64,000 nt of DNA from Aldrovandia affinis (GCA_029706075.1 JAINUG010000109.1:1888501-1952500), one strand, 5' to 3'. Shown: positions 12,958 to 24,896, counted from the stretch's first letter. Translations and numbers: made by a program. Notes: generated from the letters alone by a model not told the origin.

Positions 12958-13327
12958 ATTACATGAGAGAGAACTGGAGGAACCCACTCTAAAAATAGTC
13001 CAGAGATGTCCCCACGTGCCGAAACTGCCTGTTCGCTGAGCATCTAACCAGCGCGTCTGGGCCTGTCCCTTCCACTTACCGCCATCTCCGCATCTGGCCC
13101 TGTCCTCTCCACTTACCGCCATCCCCGCCTCGCTCCGGCCACACCTCCAGGGTGATTTAAAGTGACAGCATTGCTCTTTCTTTAATCAGCTGCAGCGTGA
13201 GGAGCTGAGCAGCGGCCCTCTCTGAGAAACCGCCGGCCACTGATCCCCTCCTCCTCGCTCAGGCTGATCTGCATTGCCAGACGCCCTTATTTGGGCCTCC
13301 ACCTCTCCCTCTGTTTTATTCTGTTTT

Positions 13328-13517
13328 AGGCATTTAGCAGAGCAACTTACACAGTGAAGAACATTTTTACAATCCATTTACACAGCTGTATATCCACTGA
13401 AGCCAAGGGTTAAGGTCAGGTTCAAGGGTACAATGGCAGTGCACCACCTAGGAATTGAACCTGCAATCTTTAAGTTCCTCAAGCCCAGTTCCCATAACCA
13501 TTATACTACACTGCCAC
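13328..13517 (-). mobile_element. tRNA-headed SINE with L2-type tail, minus strand
   Basis: On the minus strand the order is head GCAGTGTAGTATAATGGTTA (box A), box-B region near GGTTCAATTCC, a body with GTACCCTTGAACC and CAGCTGTGTAAATGG, and the tail ending in CTAAATGCCTAAAA. Its neighbour is a Tc1 element that begins only about 35 bp further on. Confidence 0.7.
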
Positions 13518-13550
13518 TTGCACCCATCACCTTTGGCCTGTACATATGCA

Positions 13551-15080
13551 TGTTCTGTACTCTAGCATTTTGAGATTGAAAGGATACAATGACAATGAGG
13601 TTGAAGTGCAGACTGTCAGCTTTAATTTGAGGGTATTTTCATCCATATCGGATTAACCGTTTAGAAATTATAGAACCTTTTGTACATAGTCCCCCCCATT
13701 TTCAGGCACCATAATTTATTGGACAGTTTAACATAATGTAGAATAAAGTAATCATTTTTAATATTTAGTCACATATCCTTTGCATGCAATGACTGCTTGA
13801 AGTCTGCGACGCATAGACATCACCAGATGCTGGGTATCTTCCCTGGTGATGCTCTGCCAGGCCTGTACTGCAGCCATCTTCAGTTCCTGCTTGTTTCGGG
13901 GACTTTTTGCCTTCAGTCTCCTCTTCAGCATGTAAAATGCATGTTCAATTGGATTCAGATCCGGTGATTGACTCTGCCAGTCAAGGATTTTCCACTTTTT
14001 GGCTGTCAAAAACCCCTTCGTTGCTCTAGCAGTATGCTTCAGGTCATTGTCTTGTTGTATGATGAAGTGCCATCCAATGAGTTTGGAGGCATTTGGTTTT
14101 ATCTGAGCAGATAAAATATTTCTGTAGACTTCAGAATTCATTGTTCTACTTCTGTCTGCAGTCACATCATCGATGAAGACAGGTGAGCCCGTTCCACTGG
14201 CAGCCATACAGGCCCAAGCCATAACACCCCCTCCACCATGTTTCACAGATGAGGTGGTATGCTTTGGATCATGGGCATTTCCTTTTTTTCTCCACACTTT
14301 CCTCTTTCCATCACTCTGGTACATGTTAATCTTTGTCTTATCTGTCCACAAGACTTTTTTCCAGAACTCTTTTAGGTGCTTTTTGGCAAACTGTAATCTC
14401 GCCTTTCTGTTCTTCAGGCTTATCAGTGGTTTGCATCTTGTAGTGTACCCTCTGTAGTCCTGCTGGTGTAGTCTTCTACGTATGTTAGACTTTGACACAT
14501 CTACACCTGCATCCAGGAGAGTGTTTTTGATCTGTTGGGCCATTGTCAGGGGGTTTTCTTCACCATAGAGAGTATTCTCCGGTCATCCACTACAGTGGTC
14601 TTCCTCGGTCTACCGGGTCTTTTGACATAGAGTTCACCAGTAGTGAGTAGTAGTTTTTTTCTTGTTAATGATGAACCAAACTGTTGACTTGGGCATGCCC
14701 AGGGTTTTTGCAATGTTCCTGATTGATTGATTTTCATTTCTGAGCCTTATGACGCTAGCTTAATTTGCATCGACACTGCTGTCTTCCTCATGTTGTCACA
14801 CCCCAACAACAAGCTCCAAAGGCAATTGCAAAGTCTAGAATCAAGACTAGACATCAACAGCTCTCTTCTGCATTCACTAACAACACAAATTAATACAACT
14901 GCCTAACGAAACATATCTGTGAAGCCAATTCAACAAATGCTTGTAGTACCTTAAAATGGGGGGACCATGTACAAAAGGTGCTGTCATTTCTAAAGGGTTC
15001 ATCTGATATTTGATGTACTCTATCAAAGTGCTAGAGTACAGAACCAAAATAACAAAAAAATTGTCATTGTCCACTGAATT
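13551..15080 (-). mobile_element. Tc1/mariner DNA transposon, nearly complete
   Basis: Terminal inverted repeats are seen at both sides: the left has ttctgtactctagcattttg and ccttttgtacatagtccccc, and the right has the reverse complements (gctagagtacagaac, ggggggaccatgtacaaaagg). The right arm extends about 35 bp further than the left, so the left tip seems lost. A transposase is encoded on the minus strand in between. The element lies in zeb1 intron 1 in antisense orientation. Confidence 0.85.
13758..14543 (-). pseudogene. Tc1-type transposase, C-terminal 261 codons open
   Basis: The frame encodes a Tc1 transposase catalytic domain with the DDE triad intact: D68 in VLWTDKTK, D165 in QQDND and E200 in SPDLNPIE, giving 34 residues between the second and third (DD34E). 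The N-terminal part continues in another frame at 14546-14737 (ELYVKRPGRPRK with the GRPR motif, then DDRRILSMVKK) and its HTH start in a third, so the gene carries about two frame breaks and cannot give a full protein of about 340 residues as it stands. The usual ending ACKGYVTKY is present. Confidence 0.85.
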
Positions 15081-15165
15081 ATGGTGCTCATGAGTATGCT
15101 CATGAGCACTGGTGTATGTGTATATATATTATATACATATATTATTATACATATATGTATATATA

Positions 15166-15510
15166 TTCATTCATTCATTCATTCATTATGTAGCCCACTT
15201 ATTCCTGGTCAGGGTCGCAGGGGGGCTGGAGCCTATCCCATCATGCATTGGGCGCGATGCAGGAATACATCCTGGACAGTTTGCCAATCCATTGCAGGAC
15301 ACATACACCATTCACTAACACACTCATACCTAAAGGCAATTTAGATTCTCCATTTAGCCTGACGTGCATGTCTTTGGACTGTGGGAGGAAACCGGAGTAC
15401 CCGGAAGAAACCCACGCGGACACGGGGAGAACATGCAAACTCCACACGGATTCGAACTCGGGACCTTCTTGCTGTGCGGCGACAGTGCTATCCACTGCAC
15501 CACCATGCAT
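15166..15510 (-). mobile_element. V-SINE copy, minus strand
   Basis: The plus strand starts with an (ATTC)n tail at 15166-15186, then gcccacttattcctggtcag, the conserved central block around catgtctttggactgtggga, and the tRNA-derived head (gtgctatccactgcaccacc) at the end. This is the arrangement of the V-SINE superfamily (HE1, DANA and relatives). The short GTGGGAGGAAACCGG-type core is the conserved V-SINE domain. Confidence 0.85.
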
Positions 15511-15938
15511 ATGTATATAGGTAACTGCCAAAATAAAACAAGCCTTTCTCTTCCCTTGGTTTTGTGGCAGAAACTTCAGCAGTGTCAATGATTAGACTGT
15601 AACTTATTGTTGATTGCTGTAGCAATGATCTCTGGTAATATCAGTGCACTCTTGTAAGTTGCTTTGGTGTCTGCCAAATAACTCAATTGTAGATTGTAAC
15701 GAGCCCCACAGAGAGAGACAGAGTTACAGATGTGGGGGGGGCAGGCATGCAGGTGTACCCAGGGGTTTGGCTGAGCCAGCTGTTTCCTTTTGGTTTACCA
15801 CAGCACAGCCACAGCCATTGTGATTTTAGAAATGCTGTAAGTATGGCAGGACAAGAACAAGCCGTAACCAACACAACCCCGCAGTGCTTCCTCTCAGATG
15901 GGGGTCAGTACAAATGGGGGTCAGAGTGGAGGGGAAAG

Positions 15939-16050
15939 TGTGTTAAAATGTGCGATGCTGTGTTGATGTGCCAGTGTGTTAAAATGTGCGATGTTGTGTT
16001 GATGTGTCAGTTGGTTAAAAGGTGTGATGCTGTGTTGATGTGCCAATGTG
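15939..16050. repeat. 36-bp tandem repeat, about three copies
   Basis: The unit gtgttaaaatgtgcgatgct plus gtgttgatgtgccagt is repeated three times with a few differences. Confidence 0.85.
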
Positions 16051-16138
16051 TTTGGTGTCGGAGGGAGCACATATGAGATGCAGCTTCAGGGGAGCAGGAT
16101 GTGTGAGCCAGCAGAGCTTGTGTGTGAAAGCCCCCTGC

Positions 16139-16300
16139 ATACACACACACACACACACACGCATATACACACACATACAGGCACACACACACGCATGCAC
16201 ATACATACACACATACAGGCACGCAAACACACTAGCACGCACACAAGCACGCACACATGCACCGGCACGCACTCACACACGCACATACACACACAGAGAC
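16139..16300. repeat. CA microsatellite, compound
   Basis: (CA)n mixed with CGCA and TACA units over about 160 bp. Confidence 0.9.
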
Positions 16301-16578
16301 TCTGTGCTGGAGACACAGCTGTGTGCGCTCTCTGTGTCAGGTTACTCACTCTGAAACTCTGCAACACCCCCACCCCATGTACACACAGCTGAGTCGCTCT
16401 GTCCTTTGCAAAGTAGCTGCGGGTGTTATTGTAGCGTGTCTTGCCACACTCACTCAGTCTTTGTAGATTAGATATGATGCAGAGTGTCTGCAAACCCCCC
16501 CTCCCTTTTCTGCCCCATCCCCACTCTACACTCAGACTTCCCTTCCATCTGGTCACGTAACGACCAAGCTCTTCAGGG

Positions 16579-17290
16579 TATACATTTACATTTACATTTT
16601 AAGTATTTAGCAGACGCTCTTATCCAGAGCAACTTACAAGATGTGCATTAATACATGGTAGGAACAATCATAGTTTGCGCAAGAGATCAGTGCAGTAATA
16701 CAACGATAGACATCAATGCAGGCAGCTGCATACCATACCTGTAACACTGGGAAGGAAAAGGTTCGTAGTTTTTTTTTTTTTTTAATGGAGTAAGCAGGGA
16801 TACAAGTAGGCAGTGGTGATGACAATTAGCTAGATGTACAGAATTCAATGGTAGTGGAGTCTGAAAAGGTCGGCTTTGAGTCTCTTGCGGAAGATCGCAA
16901 GTGATTCCGCGGTCCTGACCAATTGCGGAAGGTCGTTCCACCACCGAGGGGTCAGGACAGAGAAGAGACGAAGAGACCGGGAGGAGCGGCTGCCAGGCAC
17001 CCGGAGGGATGGGGCAGTCAGTTTGCCAGAGGAGGCTGAGCGGAGGGGTCTGGCTGGGGTGTAGGGAGTGATGAGTGACTGGAGGTATGGTGAGCAGTAC
17101 CTCTAGCCGCTTGAAAAGCAAGCACCAGTGATTTGAATCTGATGCGTGCTGCGATGGGGAGCCAGTGTAGAGAGGAGAGTAGAGGGGTGACGTGGGTATC
17201 ATCAACAGGCCCGGCATAGTTGTGTAGCGTTCGCACTGCAAGGCCGAGCCAGATTCTCAGTCTGCTGAACGAGCATTTATACAACTTAAA
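16579..17290 (-). mobile_element. L2-clade LINE, 3' end of ORF2 and tail, minus strand
   Basis: Minus-strand translation gives VTPLLSSLHWLPIAARIRFK and, in a neighbouring frame, a WNDLP...FRK...LKTHLF-type end, both typical of the C-terminal end of L2 ORF2. The 3' tail on the minus strand is TTGTAAGTTGCTCTGGATAA followed by GAGCGTCTGCTAAAT, the stem-loop recognised by the L2 (UnaL2-type) reverse transcriptase. The copy is 5'-truncated and has several frame breaks. A homologous copy in the other orientation lies at 29650-30108. Confidence 0.8.
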
Positions 17291-17587
17291 TAAAACATAA
17301 ACCTAATCTCATGTAGAGTGCTAACTGAGCGTGTGGCTCAGCCTTGCCCAAAATCATCACCCTGTTCAGAATCAAAGTGAGTTTTTATCACCTCAGCAGT
17401 AAATAGTTGTGTATTAACTGGAAATAATGGCAGTAGAGTTCAATTTTGCAACTGGAAGTCTGGGTGGCCTTATTTAAAAGAGGTGTGGGGGGGGAGCAGG
17501 GAGGCCTGGCGTGGAACCATGGGAGGGGTCGGGCGGGGGGAGCAGGGAGTAATGACTCAACATCTCCTTCATGGCCAATCCACAGTG

Positions 17588-17800
17588 GGCGACAGTGTAG
17601 AGTAATGATCAGGGGGACTGAGCTTGTAACTGAGAGGTTGCAGGTGTGAATCCCAGGTGGAGGCACTGCCATTGTACCCTTAACCTGAAATGTTTCAGTA
17701 AATATCCAGCTGTATAAATTAATTGTATATTAAAAACAAAGACAACGTGTAAGCTGTTTAAGTCCCTCTGTGCTGTATAAGAGCGTCTGCTAAATGCCTG
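17588..17800 (+). mobile_element. tRNA-headed SINE with L2-type tail
   Basis: Head gacagtgtagagtaatgatc, box-B region gaggttgcaggtgtgaatcc, body ttcagtaaatatccagctgt and tail gtataagagcgtctgctaaa. It is the same family as the copies at 13.3, 23.8, 40.7, 52.5 and 55.6 kb. Confidence 0.75.
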
Positions 17801-18039
17801 CATGCAAAGGAAGAAGGAAGAATGGGAAGAATGAAAATGGCACATAAAACTGTCTGTACCGCGAAGCGTGCCCTAAAACAAGGAGGATGGGTGTTTTCTT
17901 TTCGAGGGGGTTTCTGTGATGGAGCCTGGACGATGTAGCACGGCTGTGTGCGGGGTGCCAAACGGCAGCTCTGGCGCTGAAACGTTCACGTTGTGTGGAG
18001 ACAACTCGTGGAGATCTTCCACTTGTGAAAGTATTTTAT

Positions 18040-18420
18040 CTGAAATAATTGAAAAGGGTCTTGACGCGTTCGAGATTGGTAAAGCCAGACCAACATGCCC
18101 AAATTAATAAGCCTATTTGCATCAGGTATACTTCAGTGGAGCGCTCGACACGCTGGCTAATAAAAGATGAGAGGTGGCAAAGGAAACGTAATTGGCTTCT
18201 CCGTCAAGGCAGAAACCATGTGCCATTCCATCGATGCTCAGAAGTATCTGTTCATCATTCCTTGACATTATAAATGGAGGATGTTTAATCTGGCTTTTGA
18301 AAGCGCTTCATTTTCCCTGTTAATTACATCTCGATCTGAATTGTCGTTCGCCTCTTCTCCGCCCCTTGCTCTGTCATTAGTGAATTGTTCTTCCGTTCTG
18401 CGTAATCCTTCATTTTATGT
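18040..18420. promoter_or_regulatory. candidate conserved non-coding element (unverified)
   Basis: This is single-copy-looking, AT-rich sequence without repeats or coding potential. It contains several TAAT-type homeobox cores (cccaaattaataagcc, gtaattggc, gttaattacatc) and lies inside the long intron 1. Such stretches near developmental regulators are often enhancers. This is inference only: conservation cannot be seen from one sequence. Confidence 0.25.
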
Positions 18421-19254
18421 TCTGTCGCTCCGCTCAGAGTAAGAGTAATAATAGCACATCTTGTCCTCTCTGTAAGGTTCCAGAAAGGGAAGCAGTACTG
18501 CCGCCAAGCGGTGCTAGTGAAATTACATCCATGGGTTTAGACAAACTGCAAACTGAGAGGAAACACTGACATGCATGTTGTGTTGAGTGGAGTCTGATGT
18601 TGAGTGCAGACATGGACGCCAGCTGCTGTAAGAGAAAACTGAGGACCAAACCGCGGCCCAGACAAAAGCGATCCCAGTTGTGCTCTGAACCAGCGTGTCT
18701 GAACATTTATAAGCCTGAATTAATCTTTTTTTGTGTTCGTGGAACAACATTTTGGTTTTTGTGTGTGTGTACTGTATGTATATAGTTGTTTGGGGGGAGG
18801 AGTGGGCTTGGTCATATATTGTTTAGAATGGGGGATCCTAGGGATTTAAATAAAGCAAAGTTCTCTACGCTGGGCTGGAGTTCCCACAGATTGCCATGGG
18901 AAGCGTTTTTTAGCGGGAAGCCCTGAACCCTAAGCGTGGTCTTGTTATTGTTTGTTTTTATTTTCTTAAGCAGCGAGCCTTGGTGGGGCGCGTTGCTTAA
19001 CGATGGGAAATTCCTCTCCGGGCCTCTGTGGAGGCTTATTGTTAGTGCGGTCAGGTTTGGGTGGCGTTGCGCTCCACCCTCACAACAGGGTTTGGACCTA
19101 AATATAGCTGCAGCGCAAAATGCTTTGACACCTTTGTGAAGCACCCTGCGCACTTAAGGAAGCGTGTTTGATTTTTCACAGACATTTCACAGAGAGGGAA
19201 AATTGAGCTTTTCTCTGTCACAGGCTTAAAGGTGTTTTAGTCACAGATCATGTG

Positions 19255-19425
19255 GGCCACTGCAGCTGTGCCCTTGAGTAAGGTACTTAACCGGAAGTAC
19301 TTCAATATTAGCCTAGGCCTATATCCAGCTGTAGAGATGGACAGTATGTAAAAATGTAAAAAGTCTCTCTTGATATGGGCATCTAGTAAATATGGGCTAA
19401 GTAAATATATATTAATGTAATAATG
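19255..19425 (+). mobile_element. diverged fragment of the tRNA-headed SINE
   Basis: Only the body and tail are seen: gtgcccttgagtaaggtact, atccagctgtagagatgg and a degraded tail near ctcttgatatgggcatctag. Confidence 0.5.
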
Positions 19426-19553
19426 CAAAATGTTTCTCAGTACAACATAAAAAAGCCTGCCAGTTCTAGTGAGGTTACCTCATTAGCAGTGGATTCCCTC
19501 TTACAGTAATTGTCTAAAGTGGCAGCTTTACAATTCTTCTTGGTTACTGGTTT

Positions 19554-19554
<1 letters not shown>

Positions 19555-19619
<65 letters not shown>
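19555..19619. repeat. CT microsatellite
   Basis: About 30 CT units, almost uninterrupted. Confidence 0.95.
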
Positions 19620-20506
19620 AATGTCCTTGTTTGGTAACACTAAAAGCACCATATTCTGGTTAGCACAGCACAGAAGAATTGAGCTGTAAAATACTGAATT
19701 AGAATTGACCAGTTATGAGAAATTAAGTGCCTGTTTGCTGTTTTATCTGTTCTGTTGTGCATTTTCAGTGTTGGTGAGATGCCCCACGGTTTTGTAAGGA
19801 GCTGTTAAACCACTCCGCTTGTTCTTTCACAGGGGTCATGTGCTGTGGTAGGTGACAGTGAGAGCTATAGATATATGTCATTTCCCATTACATTTTTGTG
19901 GGAAGGAGTGAGTCTCCAGCTCCCCGGTCACGACTGAGCACGTGCAAGATTCTCTGAGCACCGCCGTGGTACCTTACTGATTCAGTTTCTCACACTCCAA
20001 GCAGAGCTGTCACTTCTGCACAGATCGACACACTGTCAGGATAGCTTGCGGTGGTGCTGTGCGCCTTCTGTGAGCCCATCCAGGTAGGGTATGTTTTTGT
20101 AATTCTTCCCAGGTTCTGTGAGGAATTTCACCCTTGGGAACGGGAGAGAATAGCCTTGTCACGCGCCCAGCTGAGCAAGGGAAGCGAGGAGGAAAAGGAG
20201 TGGAGGAATGTGTAGCACAGCAGGCCAGCGGAGGAGTGGGGCGGGGTGTGTGACTAAGCTCTTGGTATTAAGAGCCTTGCACGCTCCCCAGCCAGATCGA
20301 TGTGCATTAAGTCTGCAGCTGAGAGGCGCAGCACAAACGCAGCGGGCGAGATGCAGCGTTGCCTCACTCTGCCTGCCCACACGCATGCTCCCGTCCACCG
20401 CTCAGTGCCACACCTTTCACTAGCATCGGCAGTGTTTCAAACACCTGACGGGAGTAGCGTGTTGTGCTTGGCGGTAACCGATGCATTTGTTTCCTTTGTG
20501 CCCCCA

Positions 20507-20676
20507 GTGTGGTTTCTCTCAGTCAGGCCTGAGGACAGCAGTGTGGTTTCTCTCAGTCAGGCCTGAGGACAGCAGTGTGGTTTCTCTCAGTCAGGCCTGA
20601 GGACAGCAGTGTGGTTTCTCTCAGTCAGGCCTGAGGACAGCAGTGTGGTTTCTCTCAGTCAGGCCTCAGGGCAGCA
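20507..20676. repeat. 34-bp tandem repeat, five copies
   Basis: The unit gtgtggtttctctcagtcag plus gcctgaggacagca repeats exactly five times. The first four copies look identical and only the fifth differs (cctcagggcagca), which points to recent expansion. Confidence 0.95.
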
Positions 20677-21364
20677 GTGGACCTAGGCAACGATTGTTTT
20701 TTATGAATGATAATTCTTTTTGTTTGCCTGGAGACGGTAGAGACAGATCCCCCATTATGATGGATGGTCTACTCGTCCTCCGACAAGCAAGAGGTCTGTA
20801 TGTGTCAGGAGAGATGGTGGGGTGGGGGAGGGGCGGAGGAGGTGAGTGATTTCTGGCGCAGCCCCGTTTTTCTGGAAAGCCCTGCATTTGATCAGAGGCC
20901 CGCTGTGCTCCCCCCGGACACATCACTCTTTCTTTCTGCCTCCGTCAGCAGGAGTAGCCACAGGTGTAGCGCCTCTGTACCGCCCCCATGGCAGATAAAT
21001 CAATAAGCAGTGGCGCTAAATCTCATCCCCCCCAGTGCCAGTTCCAAAGTGCTCTCCTTTCAGCAGTTCCCCAGTTATCTCCCAAATCGCCTCTCCCTGC
21101 AACCTCCCCTGGACAGGCTCCTGAAAGCATCTAATTCCCATATTTTAATTCCACGCTCCCCCCCACAGAGTTCCTAAATCAATATCCCATTTCTCACACA
21201 CACACACACCCCCTTCCCACTGCTTCCTGTAATTACAACGGCGCTCACCGCCACACGCTTAACCTTAGCGGCAGCTCAACCAATCAGGAAGCGAGGTCTC
21301 ATAGGCACCTCAGTAGGCAGGCACATAAACAGGGCGTGGCCTCTTCTACAGCTGTGCACGAGGC

Positions 21365-21660
21365 CGTGTTTGCCAGATGTTCAGAGTCAGACAATAGAAA
21401 AGAATATACATCTTAATTGTCTATTATCCATATGATGGAAAATTGCCTTCAGCTCCTAGGCTTACAATATAAAGACAGTCATACATTAGATCAGCAAACA
21501 AAATGTAATTGTAATAGCGAGCCCACAATACACGTTCCTGCTGCCATTAATCTCCTGTCTCATTACTGCTCATCGGGAGGTGATGGTGGCCGTAACCTGA
21601 AACAGTAATCCAGCAGTAAACCCAGCAGGCTGTACTGTCGCCGATTTCATTGGAGATTTT
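21365..21660. promoter_or_regulatory. candidate conserved non-coding element (unverified)
   Basis: This is repeat-free sequence with AT-rich homeobox-like cores (cttaattgtctattatcc, aaatgtaattgtaatagc, gccattaatctcc). There is no coding signal. It is listed as a candidate only because of its composition and its place in a long developmental-gene intron. Confidence 0.25.
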
Positions 21661-22664
21661 TTCCTTCAATTGTGTTCACTTAATGAAAAACAAATGCACA
21701 CTTTGAGTTGTGATTAGCAGTATGTACACATTCCCGATCTGAAATCTGAAACGGCCTGGGCTCAAAAACCCAAACTTCGGTGAGCAAGTGCCTTTACTGT
21801 TTCCACCACTAGGGGACCCAGCTGGATTAGTTCCTGAGAATGAAAATGGTTGTGAAACGTCATTGGATGGAATGAAGACAGGAGACATGAAAACTGTGTC
21901 CACAGAACATTTCTCTGACCTGATGGGGTCCCCTATCAGGCGCCTCTCATCTTGCGGTGTAATAGAATGTCACACCACGCGGTTCCTTAGCGTATGTCTG
22001 GTAATTAAACTCCTGGTTGCTCGCTGCATAAAATCAATGTGATTTTCTCATATCTGTCTATCTCTGTTTAAACTGTGGAATGGGGGTCCCCGGGTCCTCC
22101 GTTTAAGAAATTACTTTATTTTTTCGAGAACCGTCACCGAGAGCGTCTGCTCTCTGTTAACGTGGACACTGTTCAAAGGCTGCACGATGATGCAAACGTC
22201 CACATTCGGGGGATCGGTGTCGTGGGTTTGACATTGGTCTCGCTTTTTGGATTTCACGTGTCGCGAGGTGATAGGAAATTCCGACAAATGTCACACACAC
22301 CACAATTCTACCGATGAGCTGGAAATGATGGGTCAGACGCACCAGAGAAGGTTTGCATGCCACGGTTGGCCTTGTCACAAATACTAGTGATATTCTTTGC
22401 TTGAGCATATTATGTTTCTCCAAATAATGGCTCAACCCACATCTCTGTATAAATCAAGCTTTTTTCCCCAGGCTCTATCGATGTTTGGTGCCATGATGCT
22501 AAACATGAGAGGATCATTTCAATGATGACCTTGAAAAGATGTCTTGTGCTAGTACGTGACCCAAAATAAAAATAGTTGTTCAAACTAGGCTTGTGTTGAT
22601 CCTCCCCCAAACCGTAAATTAATCATGCATGGGCAACAGAGAGGGGGCTCCCTCCCCCTCTGCT

Positions 22665-22905
22665 TTAAAAAAATATATACATATTTCAGATTTTTCCCCC
22701 ATTTTCTCCCAATTTGGTGGCCAATTGTACCCTCTATTTCTTCAATTCACCCTCCCCCACAAGCCTGCCACCCATCTCTACGGGACAAGCCAATACCCCG
22801 AGGCAGGCAATGATCTGCCTCCTCCGAGACGGAGGCCCCCTTCCTCTCTCCTTTGACCTGTTGATGGCTTGAGTGTTGGCAATTCTAGGGTTTGATTCTA
22901 CACAT
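22665..22905 (-). mobile_element. SINE copy, minus strand, same family as near 1.7 kb
   Basis: On the plus strand it begins with an A run and ttttctcccaatttggtggc, then caattgtaccctctatttct and accctcccccacaagcctgcc, which mirror the 1.7-kb copy. The opposite (tRNA) end is degraded near 22850-22900. Confidence 0.45.
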
Positions 22906-23270
22906 TCCTGCATTCTTGGGAGACCTGGTCCTGGCTCATACTTTGGGCTCATTTTTCTTTTGTTTCCTGGCTGTGTGTGTCTTTGTTTTGGGAGAGACTT
23001 GGTTCAATATCATTTCTTTCATCATTGTGACATGTCATTTTTATATATAGGCTTTAGTGTTTTACGTTTTATATCTTGTCTTTGTCTTAGTGTAACTTAA
23101 TAAACCAGCTGTTCATTTGAATTGAATTATGAGTTGTATTTGATGAATGTTGATCCCCCAGATTGCTCTGCCTATCAAGAAGTTTGGTGATTTAATTGAA
23201 AATTGGCATCCTGTGTAATAATGATTATATTAAATCAAATAAATATATTTTGCATGTAGGATATGTGAGG

Positions 23271-23328
23271 TTAAGGTTCAGCACTCTGAATACTGAACGC
23301 AAGTGGTATTCAGAGTGCTGAACCTTAA
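23271..23328. repeat. perfect 23-bp inverted repeat with 12-nt loop
   Basis: TTAAGGTTCAGCACTCTGAA(TAC) at 23271-23293 is exactly complementary to 23306-23328; the loop is tgaacgcaagtg. Both outer ends are TTAA. It may be a tiny MITE-like hairpin left by a TTAA-specific transposon, or a transcribed hairpin. Nothing coding. Confidence 0.9.
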
Positions 23329-23813
23329 ACGGGGGCATTTGACTGTTGGCTGCTGGATTCAGGAAATAGACATTTTTATATGCAATTCTCACTTGCCTGC
23401 CAACACAAAAGAGCAAAAAGACGTTCAACTTTGCGTGAGGACAAGCTTTGAGAATGTTGTCCCTCAAGAGAGGGTGGGCGGTCTTTATCGTCCTTTTCTC
23501 GTGTGTGGATGAGCCTCATGGTCCGGTATTGAATCCAGACCGCGAGTGTGGCCAGCAGCCCAGCAGGGCGGTAGCATTGTCAAGGGAGGGAGGGATTCGG
23601 GGGGAATTCATTGTAAAAAAAGAGAAAGGCATTTCCACAATCCATTCTTACACACAAATCTCTGATGTATTGGCTTATTTTGCTGCAAGAATCTTTAACT
23701 TTTTAATTCATACTGTTTCAAAGCAAGATGTAAAGAACAGGATGTGTTGGAAGCCGTTGCATGTCTAAGAACTTGCTGTAGTTTGGTGCTTTCTCCAAGG
23801 GAACAGCACCAGG

Positions 23814-24008
23814 GTGGCAGTGTAATATAATGGTTTGGAAATTGGGCTTGTAATGCAAAGGTGTTAAATTCCCAGGTGGGGCCCTTGAGCAGTGTACTTA
23901 ACCTGCTTTAGTAAAACCAGCTGTATAAATGAATTCTATGTAAAGAAATTTAAACTGTAAATCACTCTGGATAAGAGCATCTGCTAAATGCCTCTAATGT
24001 AACGTAAT
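23814..24008 (+). mobile_element. tRNA-headed SINE with L2-type tail
   Basis: Head ggcagtgtaatataatggtt, body aaaccagctgtataaatgaa and tail aatcactctggataagagca followed by tctgctaaatgcc. Box B is weakened (aaattcccaggtgg). Confidence 0.75.
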
Positions 24009-24707
24009 GAGAAGGCAAGTCCTTTTTTGTCTATTTAAAAAAATGTCTATTTTGTGCTGTCTGGTGTTTTTAGGCCTTAGTGACTGAGGTGGGTTTTTGT
24101 GAGCTGAGCCTGTGTTCACTTGCTCACCTTCTTCAGCTCCAGACTGGATCAAAGAGGAACGATAATGACTCGAGTTGCTGTTTGGCCGAGATTTTAATCA
24201 TCGGCGTCTTGTGGGGTCTGTACTGTAACAGGGGAATCAGGGGAGTCAGTGATTGTGGCAGTGTATTTTGAAGCCTGAGTTAGTAATAAAGGCCAGCAAG
24301 CGCTCTATTGATGCACTAGAGAAAAAAACTGTGGAATCAAAGGGAGATATTGCAGGACAACTCCAGGAACAGCTGTATAAAACCACTCTTTTATCATATT
24401 TATCGTTTGAGAGCTCCAGGCATTCCTTTTCTGTAAAAGCAGTCTTAAGTTTAAAAAAATTTCCCAGCTGGCTGAAAATGAGTTTTTGTCAGAAAGAACC
24501 ATTTTATCTGAGTAGATGATGAAGTTTAATCAGGCGTATCCCCCATAAAGAGGTGTATTTCACTTCCACAGAGGGCCTAAAAACATATGAATTGTCCCAT
24601 CAGGATATTTGTGTTTCGATAAGCTGCTCTTGAAGTGAGGGCTGTTTCTTTTCTGTTGATGGTGTGAAGTGAGTGAAGGTTTTTTCTCTCTTCTCTCTGA
24701 TCTGCAG

Positions 24708-24896
24708 TAACGAATTACAACAATGTGGTGGAGGGGAACTCAGACTCGGACGACGAGGACAAGCTGCACATTGTGGAGGAGGAGAGTCTTCCGGAAGCAG
24801 CGGAGTGTGACAGTAACGCGCCACAGAAGGCCCTGTCTTCCTGTTCCGCAGTGTTAGCGCAGAATGGGGCAGACCACGGCCAAGAATGGGAGGAAG
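24708..24896 (+). CDS. zeb1: zeb1 coding exon 2
   Basis: The acceptor is a CT-rich tract ending tctgcag and the donor is aggaag/gtgaga. The exon starts with two bases of a split Val codon, giving [18 protein letters not shown], the conserved N-terminal segment of ZEB1, followed by KLHIVEEES and a variable acidic stretch ending QEWEE. It is 189 nt and ends in phase 1. Phase and content match human exon 2, which also ends just after a Trp-Glu-Asp motif. Confidence 0.95.

Larger units (their letters stand above)
1..24707 (+). other. probable 3' part of zeb1 intron 1
   Basis: No exon of zeb1 or any other host gene was recognised here. Long intron 1 is a feature of vertebrate ZEB1 genes, and the first visible exon begins in phase 1, as exon 2 should. 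The stretch holds transposon remnants, minisatellites and microsatellites (listed separately). Parts with nothing recognised include 1-600, 775-1620, 1985-3765, 5300-6590, 8060-8555, 9905-10500, 11640-12840 and 20680-22660. Confidence 0.6.

Noticed and set aside
18597-18785. Basic peptide CCKRKLRTKPRPRQKRS as a candidate zeb1 first exon
   Set aside because: It resembles the basic start of ZEB1 only in composition; it lacks MADGPRCKRRKQ, the spacing and a donor in the right phase.
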